Shown here one piece after another: positions 23,811 to 35,902 of a stretch of 64,000 nt of DNA; the first letter of the stretch is position 1, and each line of letters opens with the position of its first letter. The stretch covers positions 593,624-657,623 of the forward strand of contig KV419409.1 of the NCBI GenBank assembly GCA_001630475.1, in the 5' to 3' direction. The notes beneath the pieces are model-generated. The model searched no databases. It saw only the letters and a list, made by a program, of their open reading frames with translations, and was not told the DNA's origin. Both the position numbers and the translations under genes were made by a program. The DNA comes from Sistotremastrum niveocremeum HHB9708. Taxonomy: Eukaryota; Basidiomycota; Agaricomycetes; Sistotremastrales; Sistotremastraceae.

Positions 23811-25464
23811 GATGGGGGTGACGATAAGACAGGGATTGTCTAGTACGCTCACCGTCCTCGTCTCCTTGAATTGCTAGTAAGATCGGCAAGCGCCGACATC
23901 GGTCCAGACAAAGGCACAAGTAGCCACCAGGTCAGCTCTCAGACCCCAGTCTCGAACATGTCTCAGAGCATCCAGAAGCTAGTGCTATGGGCTACACCAA
24001 GGGCGAAGAATGCGGGGGAGGCTTGTCCAGATGCTGGCGATTACTAAGCCAGTTCGGGGAGCGACGAAGGAATAAACGCGAGAGATTCGAGGATACCGTG
24101 GGTCGCATTACCTGCGCTCGGTACTCTGGCGCTCGGAGATTGCCAGTTTCTAAATCTTGAAGCGGTGTGCCAATTGGCTTGCGCAATTGAGGTTCTTGGC
24201 CGCTCCACCTGTCAATTCTTCAGAGTCTTCACACTCCACCAAGCAGGAAGACAAGCCTAAGGAACAATAAATCTAGAGATAAGCTGGAGTGGTGAGTGAC
24301 TCGCGGCAGTTGCCAAAAATGATGTTAGAAGAAGACCAAACGGTAGGCTCACTATAGCTAGGATGGATCTGCAGCTGAACCAGGAAAGGAGACTAGTATA
24401 ACATTGACGATCACTAGCACGTTTCAATAGTTCTTCCACTGAGTTAAGTCTTGCGTCATTCATAGCTGGTTTTGTGCGGCGACACGAGTTCAGCTCATTT
24501 CAGTCGGCAGAAGGAAGTAATAGCCGTCTGTGTTGGATGCTGTCCCCTCAACCTGCGCCGAAGGTCCCTAAACATCCTGGAGCGTTCTCATGATGCATTC
24601 AGAGCGTACCATGTTAGCCTGTTCAACAGGGTGATTTTCCTGTGATGTAGGAATACCCGTCGAGAAGCCGCCTGGCAGTGTCGTGAGATCGCTCGAAGTG
24701 ATCACATTCTTGGTTGAGTTGTATCGGAATTTATCGGCCGAATATGTTCAAACTCCGCACAACCTCTTGACGCATGCATTGATGCAACATTGACGACTTG
24801 ACGGCCTCTAACGATCTTCCACTTCGATTTCAATACAGGACTGGCAATCCTTTTTTCGGATGGATTCTGGTCTCTCAATCTGTTTTCACGGAATTCATAT
24901 CACTAAATGTGGTTACGCGAAAATAAAGCGGAAATACCTGAACTGTGACGGACGGAATGCCTTGTCCGCTAACCTTGCGGACAAGAATCATCTCGATCAT
25001 GCTGCTTGTCTCCGAAATTCCCAAGGAAACTCAATCTGAACCATCGTTGTTTCTCCCCATGACGCCACGAGAAGGGTTGCTGGAGGCTTTTCGCTAGATG
25101 AATGCCATCTTATGGCCGTCACTCCACAACCAACACACGACTTGATGTGAATTCAAAGGGTGTCGTGTAAATCATCAGCAAGGATCAACGGGGCTTCTTT
25201 CCTGGAAAGCCAATGAGATCTTCACAACATTCTATTCCTTGTTCTATTCTGAAACGTTGTTGCAACATTGTGCTCGCCTGGAGTCATTTTTAGCACTTCT
25301 ACGTCTCCTGACCGCTGAGGTGCAGTTCTCATCGCCAGTGATGCTCCACAAATGTTCACGAAGAAGATGCTGAACCCGTTCGACAATTGAATCCGACGTC
25401 GCAATCGTGACTGTACTCTTTCCATTCGACGACTTTCAATCTGATTTTGCAGCTCGTCGAAGGG
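23811..25464. other. Intergenic, no gene supported
   Basis: Only short frames. No domain, repeat or RNA fold recognised. The right end holds the promoter of the secreted-protein gene. Confidence 0.5.
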
Positions 25465-25470
25465 TATAAA
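25465..25470 (+). promoter_or_regulatory. TATA box of the small secreted-protein gene
   Basis: TATAAA in the context GGGTATAAAGG, 101 nt before the ATG at 25566. A short pyrimidine-rich leader (CAGCTCTTCCATC type) follows, as in strongly expressed fungal genes. Confidence 0.6.
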
Positions 25471-25565
25471 GGATCGACTGGTTTCGCTTTCACTTCTCCA
25501 GCAGCTTCAGCTCTCTCATCTTCAGCTCTTCCATCAAATCCTCTTCTCTCAGCCAGCCTTCTACA

Positions 25566-26294
25566 ATGTTCAAATTCACCGCTAGCTTCTTCCTCGCTAT
25601 CTTCGCCCTCCTCGCGGTCGCCACGTCCTTTGTCAGTGCTTCGGCATTGCCAGTCAACAGCCTCGAGAAGAAGAACCAGCAGCACATCTGTGAGCTCGTC
25701 AATGTCAAAGACGTCGACGTCGCTCTTGCTGCTATCGGTGACTATTCAATTTGGCTGAGAATATTCAACATTCACTTACTAGAGCAACAGTCGCCGCCAA
25801 GGGCGTCATCACTGCCGACCTCCTCGTTCAATTGGATGCGGCTGTAGAAGTCTGCGCTGACGCCATTGTCGCTGCTAAGGCTGTCATCGATGCCGATGTC
25901 GTTGTTGACGCTACTGCCGCCCTCTTCGTCGTACGTACCATCGCACTGAACACTAGGCAAAACTTTTGAAACTGTCATAACAGGCTATTGAAGCTGTTCT
26001 CGTCGACCTGGACCTCGCCGTCGTTGCCAAGCTCCTTGTCAACATCGACCTTGACGTTAAGCTCAAGGCCATCCTCGACGCCATTGTTTTGATCAAGGTC
26101 GATGCGAACGTTGACGTCGGTCTCGCGTATGTTTGGTCCCTTCTAAATAAATTCTCGACGCTCATTATTTCATTTATAGCCTGGCCATCGCCGTCCTCCA
26201 GGTCTTCGCCGACATCAAGGTCTTCGTGTTCTTGAAGGACCTCGATCTGACCGCCATCGTCATCGCTGCTCTCGGTCTCGTCGGAATCTTGTAA
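25566..26294 (+). CDS. Small secreted Val/Ala-rich protein
   Basis: Four exons (25566-25737, 25791-25930, 25984-26126, 26180-26294), 189 residues. Residues 1-26 form a typical signal peptide (FFLAIFALLAVATSF, cleavage near SASA). Lys-Lys at 35-36 (SLEKKNQQ) is a likely Kex2 site. The rest is a run of amphipathic helix-like units of Val, Ala, Ile, Leu and Asp: AAKGVITADLLVQLDAAV, AAKAVIDADVVVDA, AVLVDLDLAVV, VNIDLDVKLKAIL. Asp recurs every 3-7 residues and there are only two Cys, so it is not a hydrophobin or a Cys-rich effector. Introns cut near unit borders. The family is not one I can name. A secreted surface-active or membrane-inserting role is possible but is only inference. The short intron-1 acceptor choice (GCAACAG) is set by frame. 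Confidence 0.8.
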
Positions 26295-26486
26295 AGACTG
26301 ACTGACAAAGGAACTCTATACGATGTAGTTGTAGCTTGCGCTTCTTGTCTTGTGTCTTGCTAGCTATTCTCCAATATGTCTCATGTCTGTGTCTCGCTAA
26401 CTAGTGTTTGAAAGGAAATCGTGTTTAGTATTGTAGCTTCTATCAGAGTGTGACTTCGAAGTGAGACAGCCGTCGAAGCTATTAAC

Positions 26487-28003
26487 TCAGTACTGAAGAA
26501 TATGAACCGTATCAATATCACTGTGGTGCACAATCAGTCTTCCCCTCGCCGCATCGAAATTGTACACCAAAGAATCATCACCAAGCACACCCTCGGGACA
26601 GGAAAGCCCAATCCAGCGAGCAGCACCACCTTCCTCGTCGGGTAACTGCAACAATTTTACGTCGATGAGTCGAGGCCCTTCGTCGTGTCGTTCACATAAT
26701 AGACTTGAATTGAACTGGGCAACGCCCTCGATGTTGTAAGCCATATCCCTCGTATGAGGCACTTGGTTCACTGCTGAGATCGGCCGCCAATCCCTGAGAG
26801 AAAGAGATAAAATCTCAGAGGTTGAGGCCCTTTCCGACTGGCAGAAATCAAATTCAGACATTGCGTCGTCGAGGGGATCTGGTTGACAGAAGAAATCGAG
26901 GACCCATGGTGATGGACCAGCGTACAGCCGTCGTAGACCGAGGGCTCTCCAAGATCTCGGGCTTTGATACACTATATGAGGTTGGATGAGGATTTCGGCA
27001 TACGTCGATGATATAGCAGGCATTAGTGTCGGAATATCACAGGTGAATATTCTGAGAAAGTGGGCGTCTTGGGGAGCTGTGGCATGTATGATGAGACGGG
27101 GCCCTTCGGGGTCAAGCCAAACGTGAACTAGGTGGACGTGCTGGAATAGCCGGATGAGATTTCTTAGACCTCCCAGAAGCTGACACTCACTGACCAAATC
27201 GTGTGGCATTCGAAGGATTATCCCCGTCTCATCTTGCCAATTGCAGATGAAAATCGCCTCCCTCGACGACGCAGTCACCAAAGGCCCTTTGATCATTGGG
27301 TTGCAGTACCAGATCTCGGGCATCTTGATTGCGATCGATTTTTGATATTTGAGAGTGTGATTAGGTTCTCTGTCCTCCCCGTGAAACGAGAGTTCGAAGA
27401 TATGCAACCGACAGATACCGCCCTCTTCGGACCATCGGCAAGCCATGACGACTTTTGAATTATCCTGCGACAATTCATAGACACTATCCAAGCACCAGTA
27501 TGCTGACTGGTCTGTGTCAGATGGATTGGAGACAAGTACGACTCCTGTCACGAGATCATGGACTCGCACAGCTCCGGTTTCATCCAGGACGACGAGGTAG
27601 TCGTCGAAGAGGTGTATGCGAGACGGCGAATCAATTTCGAAGGTATACTGTTGAAGACAGGAAACAGATGGGGAAGCAGATTTGAGTCTGTTCCGCAGAG
27701 ATACGCTGCGCGATGCATAACGATGAAGGGCCTGAGGGTCAATTGTTGCCAGATTCTGTCCCAAAGGAAGTGCGATCCTGGATGCATCGATGCAATTTGC
27801 AAGCATGCTGCGTTGACTAAGAACCAACGAGCGGAAACGTGGACTGGTCTGGTGCGTTCATGTCAATAGATTAAATGAGTGCCATGATGGCATGATGGCA
27901 CGATGGGGAGAAAACCGACTTGTGAGAGAGAGATCAGATCAGAGATATACATTTTCTCCGATATCTCAACGATGATCTCTGCAGGTAGATCTGCAAGATC
28001 CAT
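26487..28003 (-). CDS. F-box family protein, paralog 5
   Basis: Exons 28003-27920, 27848-27191 and 27127-26487 give 460 residues. Exon 1 reads MDLADLPAEIIVEI … SDLISLSQ, the F-box core, and stops at the family intron position. Exon 2 begins TSPRFRSLVLSQRSML and has the segment SREAIFICNWQDETG, equivalent to 'CDWKANT' and 'DWRRKT' of its paralogs. The second intron (27190-27128, 63 nt, GTGAGT…CTAG) is in frame and has no stop, so an unspliced form with 21 extra residues is also readable; other members have an intron here, which favours splicing. The end ARGRLIVHHSDIDTVHILQY is the clearest form of the family tail. Probable SCF substrate adaptor. Confidence 0.82.
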
Positions 28004-28370
28004 GCTTCGACACTGAGAATCTCGGTGGATGGTGGTTGCGGCGGTGGACAAGAATGCTCTGATCATGATAGACGCCCGTAGCCAAGGGATAAAAATCAGG
28101 AACAAACAACATAATGTGAGTAAACGGTTGTATTAGCACATTCTGCACGGTACAAGGTAACGAACGAGAACAACAAATGGGTGATCCTACGATAGTCAAA
28201 AGCAGCCAGCGCGTGAATGAAATAGGTGGAGATCGTAACTAGCGATCTTCGTCGAAATGATATCGATCTCGTAAGGAGAACTAATGTAGAGGAACAAGAT
28301 ACTAACGGTAAATCAAATAACGAAAGCGAGAGATGAGGAGGTATGTAAAGAGGCTCCAAAGCAACCTGGC
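28004..28370. other. Promoter spacer of F-box paralog 5
   Basis: 367 bp between the start of paralog 5 and the stop of the next minus-strand gene. No gene, TATA box or repeat was clearly seen. Confidence 0.4.
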
Positions 28371-30044
28371 TTAAGAGAAGTTTGACCAACTGATGACTTC
28401 ACCACGTCCCCATGTCGGGCCATTCGACGAAGGAACAGGGACTTCGACGACAATGCCGAGACTACTGCTTCGCATGGGTCTTTCCATAGCGATAGCTAAT
28501 CCAGACGGAGAAGGTGAGAGACACCAAGTAGGAACCGCGCCAAGCTCAATATTCAACTGAATATCTGCGTGCGCGTCTCCTCGCTCGTGATCAGGTTCGG
28601 CGACGGAGTCGAAAGAGAATTTCGACTTTAGGGGAGAGGGAGAAGGGAAGGGAGAAAGAGAGTCGGACTCGGAACGGAAATGACCCTGTGCAGCGGTGGT
28701 GACTTTCGGCGAACCGTTGGAGGAGAATACAGAGGGTCGTGATACGATACTCCAACCATCATCGTACGACGTGATAAGCGTCATCTTCTGTCCAGGAGAG
28801 ACGAGGAGCTCGTCCGGTAGCAATGGGGAGAAAGATTGATACACCGTGACTTGCTTCTGGCTTTGACTCAATCTATGGCTCGGAGATGTCGGTCGAGAAA
28901 GCGAAAATAGTTTGGAGGAAATATAGGGCAACTTCGGCGTCTTTGGGAAGGAGAACGCCTGTGATGCAGGAGAGGGAGGGTGCGGGAAATATGAAGGTGT
29001 GGGAGGCACTAGACCTGCCGATGTTGCCATGGTCGACGCTGAGGCTGGGGTTTTGGCCGTCGGGGAATAGAACGAAAATAGGGAAGAAAATGAATGTTGT
29101 TTCTTCAACTGCGAGCGTGAAGTATGGGAATGGTCGTCTGAAGAAGATCCAGACTCAAACGAAAGGAAGGAGGCACGACCTGCTGAGAACGTGGATCCGG
29201 CTTTAGGAGAATGAGGTGTTGGAGGCACGGATAGGCCAAATCCGTCAGCACTCAGAGGGCTGCTCGGTGATGGAGCATGGGCTCGGAAAATTGAGCTGAG
29301 TATGGAGCCTCTGGAAGGTGAACGGCTGTGGATAGGCGACTGTGAGGAGCGTTGTTGATGATGAAGAGCGAAAGCGAAGGGTGCGAAAGGACGGGGAACA
29401 GTGCCATTCGCCTCATGATGCGATATGATCTGGGCCGGTGTCGGTGATCTTGGAAGAGGAGAGTCAGGCGCGTTCTCTGCTCTCAGCGAGCGAGAGTTGC
29501 CGGAGGGTGGCACAATGATGGGTGGAGGGGCTCGGGGATTGGATGGAAGACCATATCGAGTAGGTTTCGGGGTGACGGGAGGAGATGTTTGAGGAGCATG
29601 CATAGCAATGATTGCTCTCGCAGGCAGAATGATAGACGACGTTATCCTATTTCGAGAGAACGCGTTGGCCCGTGCATCGGGGGTGAAACCCATGAGATCA
29701 CTGGCCACAAAGAAAATATGTTAGCATCTGAAGACCTCTAAGACGAACCAACCACATTACCTCTCAAAGAGCTCCTGCTTGGTCTTTATGCCAGCCCTGG
29801 TATCATCAGAACCCTCCACACGTATCTCAACCATCTCATTCCTGCTTGCTCTTCGCCTGCTGGCCCGTCTGATGAACACATACGCCAACCATACAGCCAG
29901 GACGATGGCAATGACGCCGACGATAATAAAACCTATGTACTCCGTCTTGAATCCAGCATCGAGCGATACTGATGGCACTGAATCGAGGCCACCTAGCACG
30001 CCACCTCGAACGACGAGGTTGTTCGATTGAGAACCTGGAGCCAT
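28371..30044 (-). CDS. Single-pass membrane protein with SH3-like segment in its tail
   Basis: Two exons (30044-29761 and 29700-28371) give 537 residues. There is no cleaved signal peptide. One membrane helix at about 36-57 (YIGFIIVGVIAIVLAVWLAY) is followed by a basic stop-transfer run RRASRRRASR, so the long C-terminal part should be cytoplasmic. That part is Ser/Pro-rich with many PxxP runs. Near residues 380-425 the segment VYQSFSPLLPDELLVSPG … YDDGWSIV strongly resembles the first strands of an SH3 domain (ALYDF-like start, DEL, PG, DDGW). SH3 domains bind Pro-rich ligands and often act at the cell cortex in fungi. A plasma-membrane or septum scaffold is a fair guess, but the substrate or partner is not visible. 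The C2 protein at 32600, with many PxxP motifs, is a nearby candidate partner only by inference. Confidence 0.78.
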
Positions 30045-30454
30045 CTCAGACCTGCTTCGACTGACGGTCGAAAAAAGGAGGGACGAATAAAGGAAAGGAA
30101 CGGCCTGCGAGAGTCCCAGGACTCAAAAACGAGACAGAAAGGTGAAGAGGAAGAGGATAAGGATAAGTTGAGTTCAATGTCGGAGATAGGAAGGGACCTC
30201 CCTAGCGTAATTCGGTGCATGACAACGAGATGACAGGCTTCTGCTTCCGTCGGCAAAATTTTCATCGGCCCCTTTGGAAGAACTTGAGCTAACGGCGCGG
30301 TCACGGTGATCTACGTCCAACGGCCTTCGATTGTAGTGAAGTGGAAGACGCTCAATTCGTGCCTGTCAGTTTGGAAAAAAATTCGATGGCAGCAGGACTT
30401 GAAACCTGATCGAGACTGGTATCTCGGATTCTCAGGCTATTCTTACAGGATGTA

Positions 30455-31177
30455 AGGTCCGTACAAAGTATGACATCATAATAATCAGCGTCTATATGGA
30501 TATAAACATGCTATGTCCGAGATTCCCTGATCTCGGTGAGTTTGGCGTTACGTCCGGGATCACTCCCTCAAGCGCAAGCCAAATTTTGACCAAGTCTTGA
30601 TTGGCGATTTCTCTCTATTTTAACTTTGGTTTTGGTCGATTAATTCGTTGATTTTGTACATATACATTCAATATGATAAGGTACATGTTGCGCTCTATGG
30701 GAGGTCCCTCACGGGAGGGGAGAAAAGGAAAGAAAAGAGGGGGGAGGGACTCCGAGGGAGAGAAAAAGAGAGAAAAAAAAGATAAAGGTTGGAGAGGATA
30801 GGTGGGCGCGGGGAAGGCGGGAGTGAACAGATTGGTGTGTTGCACTTACCGTCGCGCATGAAACCCCGTCTGAAACACCCTGTGTCGCTCCTCGACGATG
30901 CGGCGGGCGCGTTTGGTTGTGGCGGCTTTTTCTTGGTCTTGAGAGGGATCTTGTGATTTTTCTGGCGGTTTTCAGGAGCTGCTGGCGCAGGACGCGAGCC
31001 CGAAGTCAATCAGGGGTGGCGAAGATGCAGAAGAGTAGCAATAGGGACGGGTAGGCGGCGGCGGCGAGCAGAGAAAGGATGAGCGGGGTTTGAAAATCAT
31101 TAGAGTCGGAAGCACGGAAATGGACAATCCCGAGCGGGATTATGTTCGGATCATGATGTCATACTTTGTACGGACCT
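30455..31177. repeat. 723-bp interval bounded by a perfect 25-bp inverted repeat
   Basis: The left arm (30455-30479) and right arm (31153-31177) are exact reverse complements; the shared core includes GTCCGTACAAAGTATGAC. The interior holds a long purine-rich tract on the plus strand (30700-30800) and no transposase-like frame. No clear target-site duplication flanks it. It could be a non-autonomous MITE-like DNA element or a paired regulatory site. Confidence 0.6.
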
Positions 31178-32599
31178 AGCTTCCATTCTTACATGTACTT
31201 GCCGAGACTGCCGATGCCGGCGGTCCCATACGGCATAATAATATGCGGGGAAATTGGAGCTCATTAATTCCTCTGTTGCCATCGACTTATAGCTGACAGG
31301 TCATAGCAAACTTTCTGTAAAGAAACTCGCGAACATGGCGCAACGAGACGATATATGAACTGAGGCCACTGTGAGATGAATATTATCGCCCTGATCCAAG
31401 CCGTTGCGGCTAAAGAGAGTGCATATGAACTGAGATCATAGCACACACATTTTGACTTTGGGGAAAGGTGTCGCTAAAGGGGCTGTTTGACAGATTTGTC
31501 GTGACTGTTCCGACTTGAGAAGGGAGGTCAAGGTTTTCCGATCGAGGCTCCACCGACGAACTGGTGACAGTATCCAACTTTTCCGTGGCGCTCGAGATTC
31601 CAGAGGTTGACAGCTGGGATATGAGCGTCGTGGGATCAATTATAATCTTACCAGCTGATTCCAGACTGCCCGAAAACTCGTCTTGACTTGTCCTTTGCAT
31701 CACGGACGGATGCCGGTCTGGACCCAACATTTTCGTCCGGATAAGCCAGAGGAAGCTTCACCAAGGTCGAGGTATCGATGCAGCATCTATCTCTCAAGAG
31801 GCGTCGTCGTAGATCCACCGCAGACAGAGATCAGATCAACGGTGATCAATTGCTGATCATCACGGCCGATGATGTTGATCAGATGTTCAGCAGCCTAGGT
31901 GCGCGCGCCATGTCATGAATAAGCCAGAAGAATATCATCGAGCCCCTCGCATCACAAGAGCAGTGGAATCAAGAGAGACATCCGAGGGACCAAAGGAAAG
32001 CAAAGCATGAATAAATATTACGATATCCTTCCACGCGGAGTTTAGAACGCAGGGGTAACCTTGCCCAAGAGAATCGAAGCATGAGTATGAGTTCTGGAGA
32101 TAGACATATTTCAGAATGCGCCGAGAATTTTTACCAGTCGAGATACGATTGAAAATAGATGGGACGACAAGTGGCATGCATTATGAAGGGTTCAGGCGCG
32201 GTTACTTGATATGAATGGGAGGATTTCAAAACAGAAGGCACTACTGTTCATCCGAATAAGTGAAGAGTAGTGAGACTGCAGCTGAGCTGGTGAGATTCCA
32301 ATCTGTAGCAGCGCGCATCCAGGCCGGGAGTCTTGCCGGGAGTTCTCCCAAAAAAATAGATGAGCGAATCGCCGATCAAGATCAGTTCTAACGCACGGTC
32401 TTGTTCTACAGAGTTATCAGTAAGCACATAGACATTTTAAACAGATGGTAATACGATTCCATCACTTTCTCTCGAGTGTTGATGATGAACGTTCGAATCC
32501 AGAGCCAGACCAAACAAGGCCAAACACTGACGTGCGTTGGTAAACCAAGCCTCGAGCTCCAGATATGGCAACTCTCAATATTCTCTCGACCAAGCCATC
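31178..32599. other. Intergenic, no gene supported
   Basis: A 107-codon Ser/Thr-rich minus-strand frame (31410-31730) is the longest candidate, but it has no domain, no convincing start and no splice partners, so it is not called. Nothing else was seen. Confidence 0.4.
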
Positions 32600-33850
32600 A
32601 TGGCATCTCGTAAATCACTAGGAACTCTAGTTGTCGTAGTTCTCAAAGCGGTACGTTCTCGTTATACCGCAGTTTCTCCGTCCTGACGAGTCTGGCAGCG
32701 AAACTTGATCGATAACCACAGCTTGTATAAGCAGGATCCTTATACTGTCGTCAGATTCCAAGGAGCAGGAAAACATGTAAGTCTTTGATACCATCTTCTA
32801 CTCTGAGAATGACTTGAACGGAAGTAGACCGATGTTGATGTAAAAGGAGGCCAACATCCGGTATGGGACGAAGAGCTGCACTTCGATGTGCGGCCGCCCA
32901 CCTCTGACGGCGAACGGCTGTTGAAGGTTTCCTGCTTCTCAAAAGAGAGCAAGGTCGATCAGCCGTTGGGAGAGGGACAGGTAGACGTCGCGGAAACCTT
33001 GAAGACTGGCGAATTCGACGGTGAGCCGAACCGTGTCTGTCTATCCGAAAGCATATCTCACGCATCCTGTAGATTGGATTCCACTTTCGATAGACGGAAA
33101 TCAGAGAGGCGAAGTCTACATAGAGATGACCTTCTTCCCTACTGTAAGTAACACCAAAATCGACCATAGCAGTCATGACTGACGATGATCCGCTCTCAGG
33201 CCACAACCATCCAACGCAGACCTACGAAGATGCCACAGCATAATAGGATCTCCAGACCTCCTCCGACTCCTCCCAAAGATAAGACTTCACCTGCGTCCTC
33301 GGCTTCAAATTCGCCGAGACCAACACCTCACCTCAACCCTTCTCCCCTACCCCAACCGAACTCTCGATACAATCAACAGCCGTTCCTCTCCGTCCCAGGA
33401 ACGGCGCCTCAAATGCCAGAACCCACGCATCATGCACCATCGGTACAGCCAATCCCAGCTGCTCTTCGCCCCGGACCAGCCCACCACATCCACCCCACCC
33501 AGCCAGCAGCACCAGCACCAGATCCCCCAGTCAAACCTTTGAATGCTCCTCCCCCACGCTTACCCCCACGTCAAAAACCACCCCCTCCTTCCCACCCCTC
33601 ATCATTCCTCCCGAATCCTTTCGATTATTCTCCAACGCTACCGCCTAGAGGGCCATCTCCTTCATCATTGGATGATCGGACACGAAAGAAACAACAGGAA
33701 GAAGCTGACGCTCGTTATGCTGCTAGTCTTGCAGAAGCTGAAGGGATTGATCTTGAGAGATTGCGAGCTGAGGAAGCGGATGCGGAGCTTGCGCGTCGGG
33801 TCGCACAGGATGAGGGACCTGGGCAGGTTCCAGGTGGGTGGGTTCCTTAG
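32600..33850 (+). CDS. C2-domain protein, Inn1/Fic1-like cytokinesis factor
   Basis: Five exons (32600-32650, 32699-32776, 32828-33020, 33073-33143, 33200-33850) give 347 residues. Residues 1-130 are a C2 domain: GTLVVVVLKARNL, LYKQDPYTVVRF, GGQHPVWDEELHFDV, LGEGQVDV, and DWIPLSIDGNQRGEVYIEM at its end. Residues 135-300 are extremely Pro-rich with many PxxP motifs (RPPPTPPKD, PPPRLPPRQKPPPP). The last 45 residues form a charged helix (KKQQEEADARYAASLAEAEG). This order, N-terminal C2 plus PxxP tail, is that of budding-yeast Inn1 and fission-yeast Fic1, which link the contractile ring to membrane ingression through SH3 proteins (Hof1/Cyk3, Cdc15/Imp2). Orthology is inferred from layout and C2 sequence. 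Confidence 0.85.
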
Positions 33851-33986
33851 CTGCGTAGGAACTTGAGATGCCTTGTCCATTGGTGACCGTATCATTGCAG
33901 AGCACTCCAATTACAGCGCCCTGGGGGCCTGGATAGTGACGGTGTCTGACATGGACTTGCATATTAACCTGAACAATACCCTATTA

Positions 33987-35530
33987 CTAGTAACGAAGGA
34001 TATGTATATCGTTCTTCTCATTGACCAATAACCTTCCAGTAGTCTGATCAAAGCCGAGTATGGTGCAAGCCTTTCGAGTTAGAGAAGGTGGGAACTTGAG
34101 TTTTATCCAGCGATTCCGCTCCGCGGTTGTCACCGACCACGTAAGACGCAGAAATTCAGGTCGAGCTTTCGTGTGTCTCTCCTCTTGTCTGAACGGCAAG
34201 GGTGTGGACGCGGAGGAATCACACAGAATGAGAACGAACAAGTGGCCGGGAGATGCACGGATAGTATGGGGATCGCGGATGGGCCTCCAGTCTTCTAAGG
34301 AGAGCGACACAAGGGTGGATGAAGCTTCACGATAAGGGTGCGGAGGTTGTTGTGCGGTTGCGGTTAACGGATGGAGGATGTCGAGGACGAACAGCGGATC
34401 GTCATTGGATGGAAGACGACGCAATCCTACCGATTTCCAGAGACGTTTATCGAATCCGGGAATTTCGGGAATGAAACTGGGCTCGAATAACTGTTTGGGC
34501 AACGTGGTCACCTGGGAGGGATCAAACGAGCGCAAGCCTGAGGGAATGGGGTAGATGCAGATTGGAATGGTGCTCAGTGGCCCCGAATAGCCAGCGAGCT
34601 TCATGATGAGCGTTCCATTATTCGGTTCGACCCAAAATTGGCTGATTCCTGCCGCCTAAGGGGACGTGATTGAGAATTCTAAGAAGACGGGAACGAAGAG
34701 TTCACTCACAAACCCTGGGAAGAACGACAAGAAAACTGCCGTTTCCTTTTCCCAATCATAGATCAAGATTGAATCCCAGTACGTAATGAAGATCAAAGGT
34801 CCGTTGAGAGTCATGCTGTCCTCGCTGGCACTTGGTATCGAGACCACTCGCAACTCCTCACGCCAAATCAAACGTTGACGTTGTCCTTCCGAGAAGGAAA
34901 ATGTCAACCGGTAAACCCTTAGCAGCGACAGGTCTGCATCCCCATCGAACCTGCAAGCCAGTTCCGCTTGAATGATTTCCGAACGACTCTCAGACAACTG
35001 CCATTTTGAGGCATAGACCACCTCGCCCTCTATCGGTCCTGCGCTGAAAAGGCATTCCAAGCTTTGAATGTCGTATGCCCGTGCTTCTCCTCTAGAGTAA
35101 CTGAGGAGTAGGATATAGTCGTAAAGGAAGCACCCGATAACAACTGAGCCCGCCGATGCGCGCCAAATAGAGGGTAAAGTCGTAAATCCTGAACATGGAA
35201 GTAGAGACGTTGCCTCATGCACCCGCTTCGATAAAGCTACAGCTGAACAGGCTCTCGCGTGGAGGGTGGTTGCGTCCACTGATGATAATGAATAGCCCAT
35301 TGGAAGGGGGATGATATACGCATCAGGGGAACTGGCTAGCAGCGCCCGATGATCGAGAACCATTGAACGAAAGGCAGAACACGTCTATGAAAATGGATTC
35401 AGGAGTTAGACGTGACGAGGCGTAAATCCCAGCTCACTTGCGATAAAGATATGAAATCCGCCACAGTCATTTTCTGCCATATCTTCAAGATAAGCTCGGT
35501 GGGGAGAGCATCCATCATCTCGACCGCCAT
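33987..35530 (-). CDS. F-box family protein, paralog 6
   Basis: Exons 35530-35438, 35384-34710 and 34655-33987, all phase 0, give 478 residues. Exon 1 reads MAVEMMDALPTELILKIW … VADFISLSQ, a clear F-box, ended by the family intron. Exon 2 starts TCSAFRSMVLDHRALL and contains SILIYDWEKETAVFLSF, the family's conserved Asp-Trp strand. Exon 3 starts AAGISQFWVEPNNGTLIM and includes a short run that recurs in paralogs 5 and 7: SVGLRRLPSNDDPLFVLDI (compare ALGLRRLYAGPSPWVLDF). The end is GRLLVNEKNDIHILRY. It sits head-to-tail with paralog 7 on the same strand, 372 bp apart, and by motif these two and paralog 5 form one subgroup. Likely SCF adaptor; substrate unknown. Confidence 0.85.
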
Positions 35531-35902
35531 TCACGAAAGGTCTGTCTTGTGTGGTCTACAGCAGCCTACCATCTTTGCCTTGTCGCTTAAGTATGCGAGG
35601 ATGAGGCGGACTTCGAAACTCAAGCCGACGGAGCAGATCTGCAGACCAAGCGGACCTATCGCTGTCATCGCTGCTGGACCAGACCTCTCGGTGAAAAAAG
35701 CAAATATGTGATTAAGGTCCTTATTAGGCCCACTCAATTCTAGTTCTCGGACCTTCAGTTTTCCAGTTTTATGAAACGATGAACTGCTCGAAGAATTGGA
35801 CGGTCGCAGTTCTTTGTGGACGTATTTACATGACATTTCGGCGTTAGGACCGGAAACCAGGTCTACCATCTATTGGAAAGGTGCTAGTTGATATGGCGCC
35901 CG

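Noticed and set aside
28886-29206. Plus-strand frame inside the SH3-like membrane-protein gene
   Set aside because: Antisense shadow of a Ser/Pro-rich coding exon.
31410-31730. 107-codon minus-strand Ser/Thr-rich frame
   Set aside because: No domain, no splice partner, no clear promoter.
32491-32500. GTTCGAATCC, resembling a tRNA T-loop
   Set aside because: Flanking bases do not form a T-stem, and no acceptor or anticodon arms can be folded.
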